From the NCBI GenBank assembly GCA_018303705.1, contig JAGVXQ010000035.1, positions 1 through 6,663 of the forward strand: a stretch of DNA of 6,663 nt, written 5' to 3'. A model generated the notes under the pieces. It saw only the letters and a program-made list of their open reading frames with translations, did no database searches and had not been told where the DNA came from. The position numbers and the translations under genes are program-made. Below, piece after piece: positions 1-5,056 of this stretch (the stretch's first letter is position 1; every line of letters begins with the position of its first letter). Origin of the DNA: Candidatus Woesearchaeota archaeon. GTDB lineage: Archaea > Nanobdellota > Nanobdellia > SCGC-AAA011-G17 > JACPNG01.

Positions 1-323
1 TTCAATGCTTCCATAGATCTTTCTGCCTTGTATTCTTGTACAAAGCCAAGCGTGGAGTTTAAGGCAAGAACTATGGCTATGACTATTGCATCGATGTACT
101 CATTGACTAGAATTGAGAGAATAACTGCAGCAACTAATATTAAAACTATGAAGCTATTGAACTGCCTAAGGAATATGGAGAATGCTGATGTTTTTTTCTT
201 TTCCTTCAGTTCGTTCAAGCCATATTTTTCCAGTCTTTTTTTGGCTTCTGACTCAGACAAGCCGTTTGGGGATGTAGATAAGGCAGAAAATACCTCCTTT
301 TCAGACAAATTGTAATATCGCAT
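1..323 (-). CDS. P-type cation-transporting ATPase, N-terminal part (runs off left edge)
   Basis: Reading the minus strand from the ATG at 323 gives about 107 residues before the window ends. Residues about 1-50 match the cation-ATPase N-terminal domain (Leu-Ser-x-x-Glu-Val, then GLSESEAKKRLEKYGLNEL, then a Lys-rich stretch). Two membrane helices follow, and the segment ends in GFVQEYKAERSMEALK, the hallmark at the end of the second helix of P2/P3-type ATPases (Ca2+, Na+ or H+ pumps). The catalytic DKTG, the nucleotide-binding domain and the ion-selective helices lie outside the window, so the transported ion cannot be named. The ATG has no Shine-Dalgarno motif, but a TATA-like box lies about 27 bases upstream, so a leaderless message is likely. 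The overlapping plus-strand ORF is a shadow. Confidence 0.93.
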   Translation of the reverse strand, partial: MRYYNLSEKEVFSALSTSPNGLSESEAKKRLEKYGLNELKEKKKTSAFSIFLRQFNSFIVLILVAAVILSILVNEYIDAIVIAIVLALNSTLGFVQEYKAERSMEAL

Positions 324-345
324 TGAGGTATTGGTATATGCTTTG

Positions 346-354
346 CTTAAAAAA
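346..354 (-). promoter_or_regulatory. TATA-like box of the P-type ATPase gene
   Basis: The minus strand reads TTTTTTAAG, centred about 27 bases before the ATG at 323, the usual archaeal TATA-to-start distance. It is preceded by CAAAAAG, which could act as a BRE. This supports a leaderless transcript. The call rests on sequence pattern and spacing only. Confidence 0.5.
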
Positions 355-362
355 CTTTTTGA

Positions 363-380
363 AAATAAAAATAAAAAAAG
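363..380 (-). terminator. T-rich tract, candidate terminator after the mini-ORF
   Basis: The minus strand carries runs of seven, five and four T separated by single A residues (TTTTTTTATTTTTATTTT), after the mini-ORF stop and before the ATPase TATA box. Archaeal polymerases commonly terminate at such U-tracts without a hairpin. No stem was seen. Confidence 0.4.
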
Positions 381-401
381 AAATTAGAAATATTTAGCTA
401 A

Positions 402-428
402 TTATTTTTTCTTTTTTTTCTTTGCCAT
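402..428 (-). CDS. possible 8-residue poly-lysine mini-ORF
   Basis: The minus strand reads ATG GCA, then six Lys codons, then TAA (peptide MAKKKKKK). Directly upstream is GAGGTGA at 438-432, a seven-base match to the archaeal anti-SD complement, ending three bases before the ATG. That is unexpected in an A/T-rich spacer. A second frame overlaps it: an ATG at 516 opens 40 codons ending at 394, starting MINKKLCIEVLEF and also Lys-rich at its end. It has no SD and reads through the mini-ORF's SD. A candidate TATA box at 549-560 would start a transcript near 527, giving the mini-ORF a leader of about 100 bases or the 40-codon ORF one of about 11. No family is recognised. It may be a peptide, a leader ORF, or a chance SD. 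Confidence 0.33.
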   Translation of the reverse strand: MAKKKKKK

Positions 429-548
429 AATTCACCTCATTTGATTTAATATGATTGAAATAATTGCCTGAGCCTTCAAACTCGAGAACTTCAATGCACA
501 ATTTTTTGTTTATCATCTCAAAATCGATAAATATTATTAACAGTGATT

Positions 549-560
549 GCTTAAATACTT
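549..560 (-). promoter_or_regulatory. candidate TATA box for the small spacer transcript
   Basis: The minus strand reads AAGTATTTAAGC, a reasonable archaeal TATA match. It lies between the T-tract that ends the upstream membrane-protein gene and the small ORFs at 394-516. The predicted transcription start is near 527. Pattern only. Confidence 0.35.
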
Positions 561-608
561 TTCCTTTTTTGATAAAAATTTTTTAGCAAAAACTTTTTGA
601 TGGTGTTT

Positions 609-626
609 TAAAAAAAAAGAAAAAAT
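609..626 (-). terminator. T-tract terminator of the TM-helix membrane protein
   Basis: About 10 bases after the TAA at 638-636, the minus strand has ATTTTTTC followed by nine T (626 to about 609). Tandem U-tracts of this kind fit archaeal intrinsic termination. No hairpin precedes them. Confidence 0.55.
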
Positions 627-635
627 AAGAAAGTG

Positions 636-1307
636 TTAAAGCTTTCTTCTTATATCTCGCAGCAAATCATTTGCTTCCTTCTTGTTCCCAAGTCCGAAGC
701 TAAGACCTATTGCAAGCGCAGCACCAAGACCAAGAGAAGCAACGACCACTATAAGCAAGTTTTCAAGTATGCCTATTTCGATGCCAATCTGGCCAAGAGC
801 AATTATCACTGATATCGCAGCTATTACGCACATAAATATGTTGGATGCTGTCTTAGCAAGCGATGTCTTTGCATGTTCTTGTACCTTGACTTTTATGAAT
901 TGCGCTAGCAACAAGCCGAAGATTACTACAAGCAAACCTGCTATGAGATTTGGAATCCACAATACGAACTTGCTTAGAATCTCTGACAATGTGCCGAGCT
1001 CAAGAACGTCTACTGCTGATTGCAAGAAAATCACAAAGATATACCACTTGACTAGCTCACCAAACAATGATGAGAGTCTTATGTAACCTATTGCCTTGCT
1101 GATTCTTGCCTGCTCAACTTTCTGGTCAAGCTTTGTCTTAACCAGGACTAGCTTTAATGCATGGCCAAGGATATAAGCAATAACGTAACCTATAACTGTT
1201 AGAACTATGGCTGCTATCAACCCAGGAACCAACAGAACAAAACTGTTCCATAAGCTTATTAATGGATTCAACAATTCCGTCAAAAAACCTGTATCTGCTA
1301 TAGCCAA
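636..1307 (-). CDS. membrane protein with conserved TM-helix repeats, MscS-associated type, no beta domain
   Basis: Start chosen at TTG 1307-1305 because a seven-base SD (GGAGGTG) sits exactly six bases upstream; an in-frame ATG at 1355 would put that SD inside the coding region. The product is 223 aa with about five hydrophobic helices (near 22-48, 86-105, 113-139, 154-174, 182-207). Two segments, around 27-48 (VPGLIAAIVLTVIGYVIAYI) and 117-137 (WIPNLIAGLLVVIFGLLLAQF), repeat the Pro-x-Leu-Ile-Ala...Gly pattern of the conserved TM-helix family found with small mechanosensitive channels. The C-terminus, a Gly/Ala-rich helix then FGLGNKKEANDLLRDIRRKL, fits the same family. The MscS beta domain is absent, so mechanosensitive gating is uncertain. 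It is transcribed alone, with its own promoter and T-tract. Confidence 0.85.
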   Translation of the reverse strand: MAIADTGFLTELLNPLISLWNSFVLLVPGLIAAIVLTVIGYVIAYILGHALKLVLVKTKLDQKVEQARISKAIGYIRLSSLFGELVKWYIFVIFLQSAVDVLELGTLSEILSKFVLWIPNLIAGLLVVIFGLLLAQFIKVKVQEHAKTSLAKTASNIFMCVIAAISVIIALGQIGIEIGILENLLIVVVASLGLGAALAIGLSFGLGNKKEANDLLRDIRRKL

Positions 1308-1313
1308 TATAAA

Positions 1314-1320
1314 CACCTCC
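1314..1320 (-). promoter_or_regulatory. strong ribosome binding site that decides a TTG start
   Basis: The minus strand reads GGAGGTG, followed by six bases (TTTATA) and then TTG. Motif and spacing are optimal, so they override the upstream in-frame ATG at 1355. Confidence 0.8.
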
Positions 1321-1332
1321 TTTATTATGAAT

Positions 1333-1346
1333 AATACATATGTATT
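1333..1346. repeat. 14-bp perfect palindrome at the predicted transcription start
   Basis: AATACATATGTATT is a perfect inverted repeat (AATACAT/ATGTATT). It lies between the TATA box at 1362-1370 and the start of the minus-strand membrane gene, overlapping the inferred transcription start near 1340. It could be an operator for a dimeric regulator, but AT-rich DNA yields such palindromes by chance. Confidence 0.4.
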
Positions 1347-1361
1347 CTTTAACATCTATTA

Positions 1362-1370
1362 CTTTAAATA
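1362..1370 (-). promoter_or_regulatory. TATA box of the TM-helix membrane gene
   Basis: The minus strand reads TATTTAAAG. Transcription would start near 1340, leaving a leader of about 33 bases that contains the GGAGGTG site. Confidence 0.5.
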
Positions 1371-1420
1371 ATTTTTGCTTTATAATGACTACTTTAGTAT
1401 AATAACAATATATAGAAATG

Positions 1421-1430
1421 CTTATAATAT
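1421..1430 (+). promoter_or_regulatory. TATA box of the split MgtE/SLC41 operon
   Basis: CTTATAATAT is centred about 28 bases before ATG 1454, supporting a leaderless start there. It lies downstream of the alternative in-frame ATG at 1418, for which only a weaker AT-rich match (around 1393-1403) exists. Confidence 0.5.
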
Positions 1431-1453
1431 TTGCAAAATATCTATGGCATAAT

Positions 1454-1996
1454 ATGCATTTGATTGACAAGAATTTCAGGGAGATATTGTCGACGCAGCT
1501 TGTGTCAGTTGCTGGGGGAATAATTGCAGGGAGTGTTTTAGCTGTTTACACTGAAAATCTGCTGCTGATACCTGGCATGCTGATATTATTGCCTGGGTTT
1601 CTTGAGATGAGGGGCAACATAAGCGGGTCGATGGCGTCCAGGCTTAGTTCCGGGCTATTCTTGGGGGTCATACACCCTAACAGGATACACACTAAACTGA
1701 TAAGAGGAAATCTTCTTGCGTCATTTGCATTGGCTGTTGTAGTTTCATTGATGCTTGGATTGATAGCATTTTTTTTCAACTATTTAGTCATTGGTGTATA
1801 TAGCATGAAGATAATATTCATACCTGTTGTTGCAGGGATGATAGCAAATGCGATAGAGATTCCGCTTACCTTTTTTGTTACCTTGTACTTATTTAGGAAA
1901 GGGCATGATCCTAACAACATAATGGGGCCATTCGTAACTTCGACAGGGGACATAACGAGCATAGTTTCATTGCTTGCTGCGATGGTGATTCTATGA
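1454..1996 (+). CDS. MgtE/SLC41-type divalent cation transporter, first half-protein
   Basis: The 180-aa protein is a single MgtE integral-membrane domain with about five helices and no CBS or N-terminal regulatory domain. The family signatures are in order: Leu-Pro-Gly-Phe-Leu-Glu-Met-Arg-Gly-Asn at residues 46-55 followed by SMASRLSSGLFLG (59-71), the counterpart of the GNxGSQxATR region; and DPNNIMGPFVTSTGDITS at 152-169, the counterpart of the DPD...P..T..GD motif, whose Asp (here D166) lies in the ion pathway in MgtE. The expected role is Mg2+ (or another divalent cation) movement across the cytoplasmic membrane. The start at 1454 is preferred for its TATA spacing and family-like N-terminus; an in-frame ATG at 1418 would add 12 residues. 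The stop overlaps the next ATG (ATGA), so co-translation with the second half is expected. Confidence 0.87.
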   Translation: MHLIDKNFREILSTQLVSVAGGIIAGSVLAVYTENLLLIPGMLILLPGFLEMRGNISGSMASRLSSGLFLGVIHPNRIHTKLIRGNLLASFALAVVVSLMLGLIAFFFNYLVIGVYSMKIIFIPVVAGMIANAIEIPLTFFVTLYLFRKGHDPNNIMGPFVTSTGDITSIVSLLAAMVIL

Positions 1997-2688
1997 AAGA
2001 TGTAAGAAGTAAATTGCTGAAACTGCAGAAGTTAAAGAAACACGAATACCATCATTTCATACACAAGATACACAAGAGGCACAACATTTCGAAAAGAACA
2101 CTGTTTTATGTAAAGGAGTATGGGCAGCATACGCATGTGTCGAGAACTATAATAAAAGAGAGCATAAAGGTTTTGTTTTTTGCTTCGATAATAAGTTCTT
2201 TGGGGGGACTTGCGATAGAGCAGATAAAGACTGTTTTTGTTTCGATAATGCCCTTGGTGATATTGCTGCCTGCGCTAAATGACATGATAGGGGATTATGG
2301 CACAATAATATCATCCAAGTTTTCAACTTTATTGTATGAAAACAAGGTTAATAGGAAATGGTGGAAAGAAGGCTTGATAAAGAGGCTTTTTTTGCAAGTC
2401 GTTAGCGTAGCATTAATAACAACTGTGCTGAGCACCATGGCTGCATTTGTAATATCAAGCCTCTCAAAGAACGCGGTTAGCCTTGATGTTGCATACAAGG
2501 TTTTTTTGATTGCGATAATTGATGTGGTTGCACTTGTTAGCGTATTGTTTTTGGTTGCAATACTCGCAGGCACCATAATATACAGGAAGAAGGAAGACCC
2601 GAGCAATTTCCTGATACCAATAACCACTTCTGTTGCTGACTTCGGAAACATGCTGATACTTGCAATGCTGGTGATGGCCTTCTTTTAG
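1993..2688 (+). CDS. MgtE/SLC41-type divalent cation transporter, second half-protein with His-rich tail
   Basis: The 231-aa protein has a basic, His-rich cytosolic-looking N-terminal extension (eight His in the first 48 residues, including HHFIHKIHKRH at 20-30) and then one MgtE membrane domain. Signature regions are LLPALNDMIGDYGTIISSKFS (about 91-111) and DPSNFLIPITTSVADFGNM (202-220), with D216 aligning to the conserved pore Asp. It starts four bases inside the previous gene, with GGTGAT just before the ATG, indicating coupled translation. Eukaryotic SLC41 proteins fuse two such domains and bacterial MgtE is a homodimer, so this pair most likely assembles as a heterodimer (inference). The His-rich tail could bind metal, which is not demonstrable here. 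Confidence 0.87.
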   Translation: MKDVRSKLLKLQKLKKHEYHHFIHKIHKRHNISKRTLFYVKEYGQHTHVSRTIIKESIKVLFFASIISSLGGLAIEQIKTVFVSIMPLVILLPALNDMIGDYGTIISSKFSTLLYENKVNRKWWKEGLIKRLFLQVVSVALITTVLSTMAAFVISSLSKNAVSLDVAYKVFLIAIIDVVALVSVLFLVAILAGTIIYRKKEDPSNFLIPITTSVADFGNMLILAMLVMAFF

Positions 2689-2695
2689 AAAAGAA

Positions 2696-2701
2696 TTTAA
2701 A
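2696..2701 (+). promoter_or_regulatory. TATA box of the membrane protein-dph5 unit
   Basis: TTTAAA (in GAATTTAAAG) is centred about 26 bases before ATG 2724, an ideal distance for a leaderless transcript. It begins eight bases after the stop of the second MgtE half. Confidence 0.6.
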
Positions 2702-2723
2702 GAAGGTATCGATAGATTTATTG

Positions 2724-3218
2724 ATGATTGCTGATTTACTGCTGATGCTGATAGCTTTCAGTGGCATGGCAACTGGAATAATAATAGGAAGGTATGCTTA
2801 CGAGGAGCTTAAGCCAGGAGAGAAGTATTTCATAATTTTTAAGAACACAATACTTGTTGTTATTGCAGTATTTTTGGCATTAAATGCAAATGATTTCGTT
2901 ATTGCGGACTTGCTTTTTTTCGCAACAGGATTTGTAGTGGCTTATTTTTTAAGGTTTAATTACCTTTTTCTTGGGCTAAGCAGCGCTGTTTCCATAATGC
3001 TTGGAAAGCAGCTTTTTGTAATGCCTTTAATTTATGTTTATGGGCTGCCTTTTGGAACGGTAAGGTATTACCATATAAGAAACCATGCAAGGCTGGTTAA
3101 GGCAATTTTAGTTAACTTTATAATGTTTGTTGTTCCATTGGCTGTCCTGTACTTTGATTTTGATGTCAACATGCTGGTGATGTTTTCAGCAGGGGCATTG
3201 ATAGCCAACATAAGATGA
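2724..3218 (+). CDS. unknown polytopic membrane protein upstream of dph5
   Basis: This 164-aa protein is not recognised. It has about six hydrophobic helices (near 2-22, 36-55, 58-76, 80-104, 126-144 and 147-162). The most distinctive part is a loop, GLPFGTVRYYHIRNHARLVK at 107-126, rich in Arg, His and Tyr, which probably faces the cytoplasm. ATG 2724 is preferred over the TTG at 2721 because the TATA box at 2696-2701 sits 26 bases before it. The gene overlaps the diphthine synthase start by four bases (ATGA), so the two are translated together. That may be simple operon packing rather than a shared function. No catalytic motif or known family signature is visible. Confidence 0.8.
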   Translation: MIADLLLMLIAFSGMATGIIIGRYAYEELKPGEKYFIIFKNTILVVIAVFLALNANDFVIADLLFFATGFVVAYFLRFNYLFLGLSSAVSIMLGKQLFVMPLIYVYGLPFGTVRYYHIRNHARLVKAILVNFIMFVVPLAVLYFDFDVNMLVMFSAGALIANIR

Positions 3219-3958
3219 CATTGCATTTAATAAGCATTGGATTGTTTGAGAAGGAAGACATGAGCATAAGGGCTGTTGAAACTGCCAAGAAATGCGATAA
3301 GGTTTACCTTGAAGTGTATACAAATTACTACAAAAATTCTGCTGATGAGATTGCTGATTTCCTTGGAAAGAATGTGAAAGAGACAACTAGGCAGGAACTA
3401 GAGAATGGCTCAAAGAAGATAGTAGAAGAGGCCATGAAAATGGAAGTCGGGATACTTGTTGTTGGTGATGCTTTAAGCGCCACTACGCATAATGTGCTAG
3501 TTCTTGAGTGCATCGAGAAGGGGGTTAAGTATGATGTTGTGCATGGCTCGAGCATTTTTACTGCTGTTGCTGAGTCTGGGTTGTCATTGTACAAGTTTGG
3601 AAATGTGACATCAATACCCTTTGAAAACGAGAACATAGAGACCCCTTATGATGTTTTGAAAACAAATGGAGGCATGCATACTCTAGTGTTACTTGACTTA
3701 AAAGACGGAAGGTATATGGAAACCAAGGATGCAATAAAATATTTTTTGAGAGTAGAGTCAAAAAGAAAAGAGAATGTGTTTAATGATGATAGGCTATGTG
3801 TGGTTTTTTTTAGCATTGGATCTGAGGAAAAGGAGATATACGCTGGCAATGCAGAAGAATTGCTAAAAGTGGAATCTGGAAAGAAGCCACAATGCTTTGT
3901 TGTTCCGGGGAAGCTTAATTTCATCGAAGAAGAGTTTTTGAACAATTTTAGGGCTTGA
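3215..3958 (+). CDS. dph5: diphthine synthase (diphthamide biosynthesis methyltransferase)
   Basis: The 247-aa product matches the SAM-dependent Dph5/DphB family over its whole length, close to the usual 250-265 aa. This enzyme methylates the modified histidine of elongation factor 2 to diphthine in the cytosol. Family landmarks are: N-terminal LHLISIGLFEKEDMSIRAVE (3-22), VYLEVYT (30-36), VVGDALSATTH (82-92, usually GDPLvATTH), GSSIFTAVAESGLSLYKFG (111-129), GGMHTLVLLDLK (152-163), and C-terminal VVPGKLNFIEEEFL (229-242). The Pro-to-Ala change in GDPL is a modest oddity. The start overlaps the upstream stop, so translation is probably coupled. Its presence implies EF2 carries diphthamide in this organism. 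Confidence 0.95.
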   Translation: MTLHLISIGLFEKEDMSIRAVETAKKCDKVYLEVYTNYYKNSADEIADFLGKNVKETTRQELENGSKKIVEEAMKMEVGILVVGDALSATTHNVLVLECIEKGVKYDVVHGSSIFTAVAESGLSLYKFGNVTSIPFENENIETPYDVLKTNGGMHTLVLLDLKDGRYMETKDAIKYFLRVESKRKENVFNDDRLCVVFFSIGSEEKEIYAGNAEELLKVESGKKPQCFVVPGKLNFIEEEFLNNFRA

Positions 3959-3983
3959 TGCAAATTAATAAATGACAGTTATG

Positions 3984-3990
3984 TTTAAAT
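3984..3990 (+). promoter_or_regulatory. TATA box of the small lipoprotein gene
   Basis: TTTAAAT lies in the intergenic space after dph5. Transcription would start near 4013, just ahead of the SD at 4017-4023, leaving a leader of about 16 bases. Confidence 0.55.
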
Positions 3991-4016
3991 ATGTAGAACG
4001 TTAAGTTTTTTGTAAT

Positions 4017-4023
4017 GGGGGTG
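4017..4023 (+). promoter_or_regulatory. ribosome binding site of the small lipoprotein
   Basis: GGGGGTG lies five bases before ATG 4029 (GTGTGAAAATG context). It resembles the GGAGGTG used elsewhere in the window and supports the 48-aa ORF as a real gene. Confidence 0.65.
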
Positions 4024-4028
4024 TGAAA

Positions 4029-4175
4029 ATGGACATAAAACACTGGTATATGACAAATAAATACAAGATTATGCTAGCCTTGTTGATAGTATTGGCTTCT
4101 TTTATCGTAGGCTGCACGACTGGAGGGGGAAGCCCGTCGCCGACTGGGCCGATTGGCGGAGGATGTGGAGGTTAA
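4029..4175 (+). CDS. tiny putative lipoprotein, Gly/Pro-rich
   Basis: This 48-aa ORF is easy to miss because of its length. Residues 1-13 are polar and basic (with Lys-Tyr-Lys), 14-28 form a hydrophobic signal helix (IMLALLIVLASFIVG), and Cys29 follows in a lipobox-like FIVGC. If processed there, the mature peptide has only 20 residues: CTTGGGSPSPTGPIGGGCGG, with a second Cys at 46. TATA box, leader and SD are all in place, so expression is likely. GC content rises sharply in the mature part. The final GGA GGT codons also resemble an SD for the next gene but end about 17 bases before its ATG. The function is unknown; it may be a membrane-tethered surface peptide or thiol carrier. Lipidation in archaea is less well defined, so this is inference. 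Confidence 0.7.
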   Translation: MDIKHWYMTNKYKIMLALLIVLASFIVGCTTGGGSPSPTGPIGGGCGG

Positions 4176-4189
4176 ATATTTTTTAGAGA

Positions 4190-4627
4190 ATGGCATTCAA
4201 ACAAACAAGCCATGCTGAGCAGGAGGCTTACAACAAGCAGAGAGAAGAGATGTTCAAGCAGTTTGATGAGGAGAAAAAGCAAAAGAAAAGAAAAACTATG
4301 CTTGCTGTTTACTCTGCTGTTGGAATAATGTTTTTGGTTATTGCAGGAAGTTTCGTGTTTTATTATTTCAAGCCTTCGTATTACGATGACTTTGCAAAAT
4401 GCCTGACTGAAAAAGGTGCTGTGATGTATGGTGCAATAAAATGGTGCAAATATACACAAGCGCAGGCAGCAATGTTTGGCAAGTCATTCAAGTACATCAA
4501 TTACCATGATGAAAAAGAGCTTCAGGGAATAAAGACGAGGCCAACATGGGTGATTAATGGCAAGTGGTACGAAACTGTCCAGAGCTTTGAGGCATTGTCA
4601 GAGGCTACTGGCTGCAAAGTTATGTAG
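4190..4627 (+). CDS. membrane-anchored thioredoxin-fold protein with degenerate CXXC
   Basis: The 145-aa layout is: a charged, Gln/Glu/Lys-rich helix (1-36, ending KKQKKRK), one membrane helix (37-60), and an extracytoplasmic thioredoxin-like domain (64-145). The domain resembles the one attached to VKOR proteins and common in DPANN and bacterial candidate phyla: DDFAKCLTEKGAVMYGA, then the redox site, then FKYINY, TRPTW (cis-Pro118) and a C-terminal TGC. The usual W-C-P-H-C is here W85-C86-K87-Y88-T89, so the second active Cys is a Thr. The secondary Cys pair often seen after the YI-NY strand also appears absent; C71, C86 and C142 remain. It could be a monothiol isomerase, a substrate-trapping protein or an inactive chaperone. 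It lies 14 bases after the lipoprotein stop with no good SD of its own, so co-transcription is likely. Confidence 0.8.
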   Translation: MAFKQTSHAEQEAYNKQREEMFKQFDEEKKQKKRKTMLAVYSAVGIMFLVIAGSFVFYYFKPSYYDDFAKCLTEKGAVMYGAIKWCKYTQAQAAMFGKSFKYINYHDEKELQGIKTRPTWVINGKWYETVQSFEALSEATGCKVM

Positions 4628-4656
4628 CTAAGAATAATTTTCCTAATCATAAAGAT

Positions 4657-4967
4657 GTAGGAAAGCTTAAGCCGTCTTTTGTTGGTTCCCTTGCATTGTT
4701 TCAGTGAACAACACTAGCGGAAGAACCATGCTAACATTCGACTAAGCGTCTTTTTAGACTTGCGCTGGTCGGGACTCACCGTTTCACCAGCACTCATGCC
4801 ATGATCAGGCGTTGCCATCATTTCGGCATTGAGGCAGTATCGTTTCTGAGTGGTTGCCTTCCATTTCTGGAACTTCCTTTCAGAAGCAACCCATTTTATG
4901 AACCTTATTCAGGTTAGCGGACGGACTTTCCTCAGCAATTGAATGCCGCAGTTAGCTGCTTTCCTAC
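4657..4967 (-). ncRNA. rnpB: RNase P RNA (archaeal type A-like)
   Basis: The minus strand begins near 4967 with GTAGGAAAGC and ends near 4657 with GCTTTCCTAC, a perfect 10-bp P1 helix. The 5' conserved region GAGGAAAGTCC is intact (near 4923-4933). P4 forms between AAGTCCGTC (4928-4920) and GACGGCTT (4676-4669) with a single unpaired U, the hallmark bulge of P4. A central hairpin CTGGT...ACCAG enclosing GAAACGGTGAG fits the P10/P11 region of the specificity domain. The length of about 311 nt is normal for Archaea. The RNA is the catalytic subunit that trims tRNA 5' leaders. CR-V reads ACAAAAGACGGCTTA, slightly off the usual ACAGAA. The ends are inferred from P1 and could extend a few bases. 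It has its own TATA box. Confidence 0.95.
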
Positions 4968-4988
4968 TAATTTTTTGTGTTTTAATGG

Positions 4989-4996
4989 TTTTTAAG
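4989..4996 (-). promoter_or_regulatory. TATA box of the RNase P RNA gene
   Basis: The minus strand reads CTTAAAAA, centred about 26 bases before the P1 5' end at 4967. It therefore places transcription initiation at the mature 5' end. It forms a divergent promoter pair with the box at 5026-5032. Confidence 0.65.
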
Positions 4997-5025
4997 TCTT
5001 GTGCAGATTAAGTTTTGAAAAAGAA

Positions 5026-5032
5026 TATAAAG
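5026..5032 (+). promoter_or_regulatory. TATA box of the phosphoesterase-tRNA unit
   Basis: TATAAAG is centred about 28 bases before ATG 5057, which favours that codon over ATG 5048 and excludes TTG 5015, which lies upstream of the box. The message would be leaderless. Confidence 0.6.
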
Positions 5033-5056
5033 CAAGCATGCTGGATAATGAATGAG

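Noticed and set aside
28..315. Plus-strand 95-codon ORF at the left edge
   Set aside because: It lies antisense to a clear P-type ATPase N-terminus on the minus strand, and its own translation shows no family features.
350..600. Direct repeat AAAAACTTTTTGA at 350-362 and 588-600
   Set aside because: It is only 13 bases of low-complexity A/T sequence in promoter/terminator regions, with no extension; chance is likely, though a shared promoter element cannot be excluded.
1308..1355. ATG 1355 as start of the TM-helix membrane protein
   Set aside because: The strong SD would lie inside the coding sequence, and the predicted transcription start near 1340 is downstream of this ATG.
4628..5000. 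Coding potential in the gap between the thioredoxin-fold gene and the phosphoesterase
   Set aside because: No convincing ORF was seen there. The higher GC and the paired conserved blocks are explained by RNase P RNA on the minus strand.
5015..5056. TTG or upstream start for the phosphoesterase
   Set aside because: TTG 5015 lies upstream of the TATA box at 5026-5032, and the extra residues are unlike the family. MKIIAVGD from ATG 5057 is the natural N-terminus.
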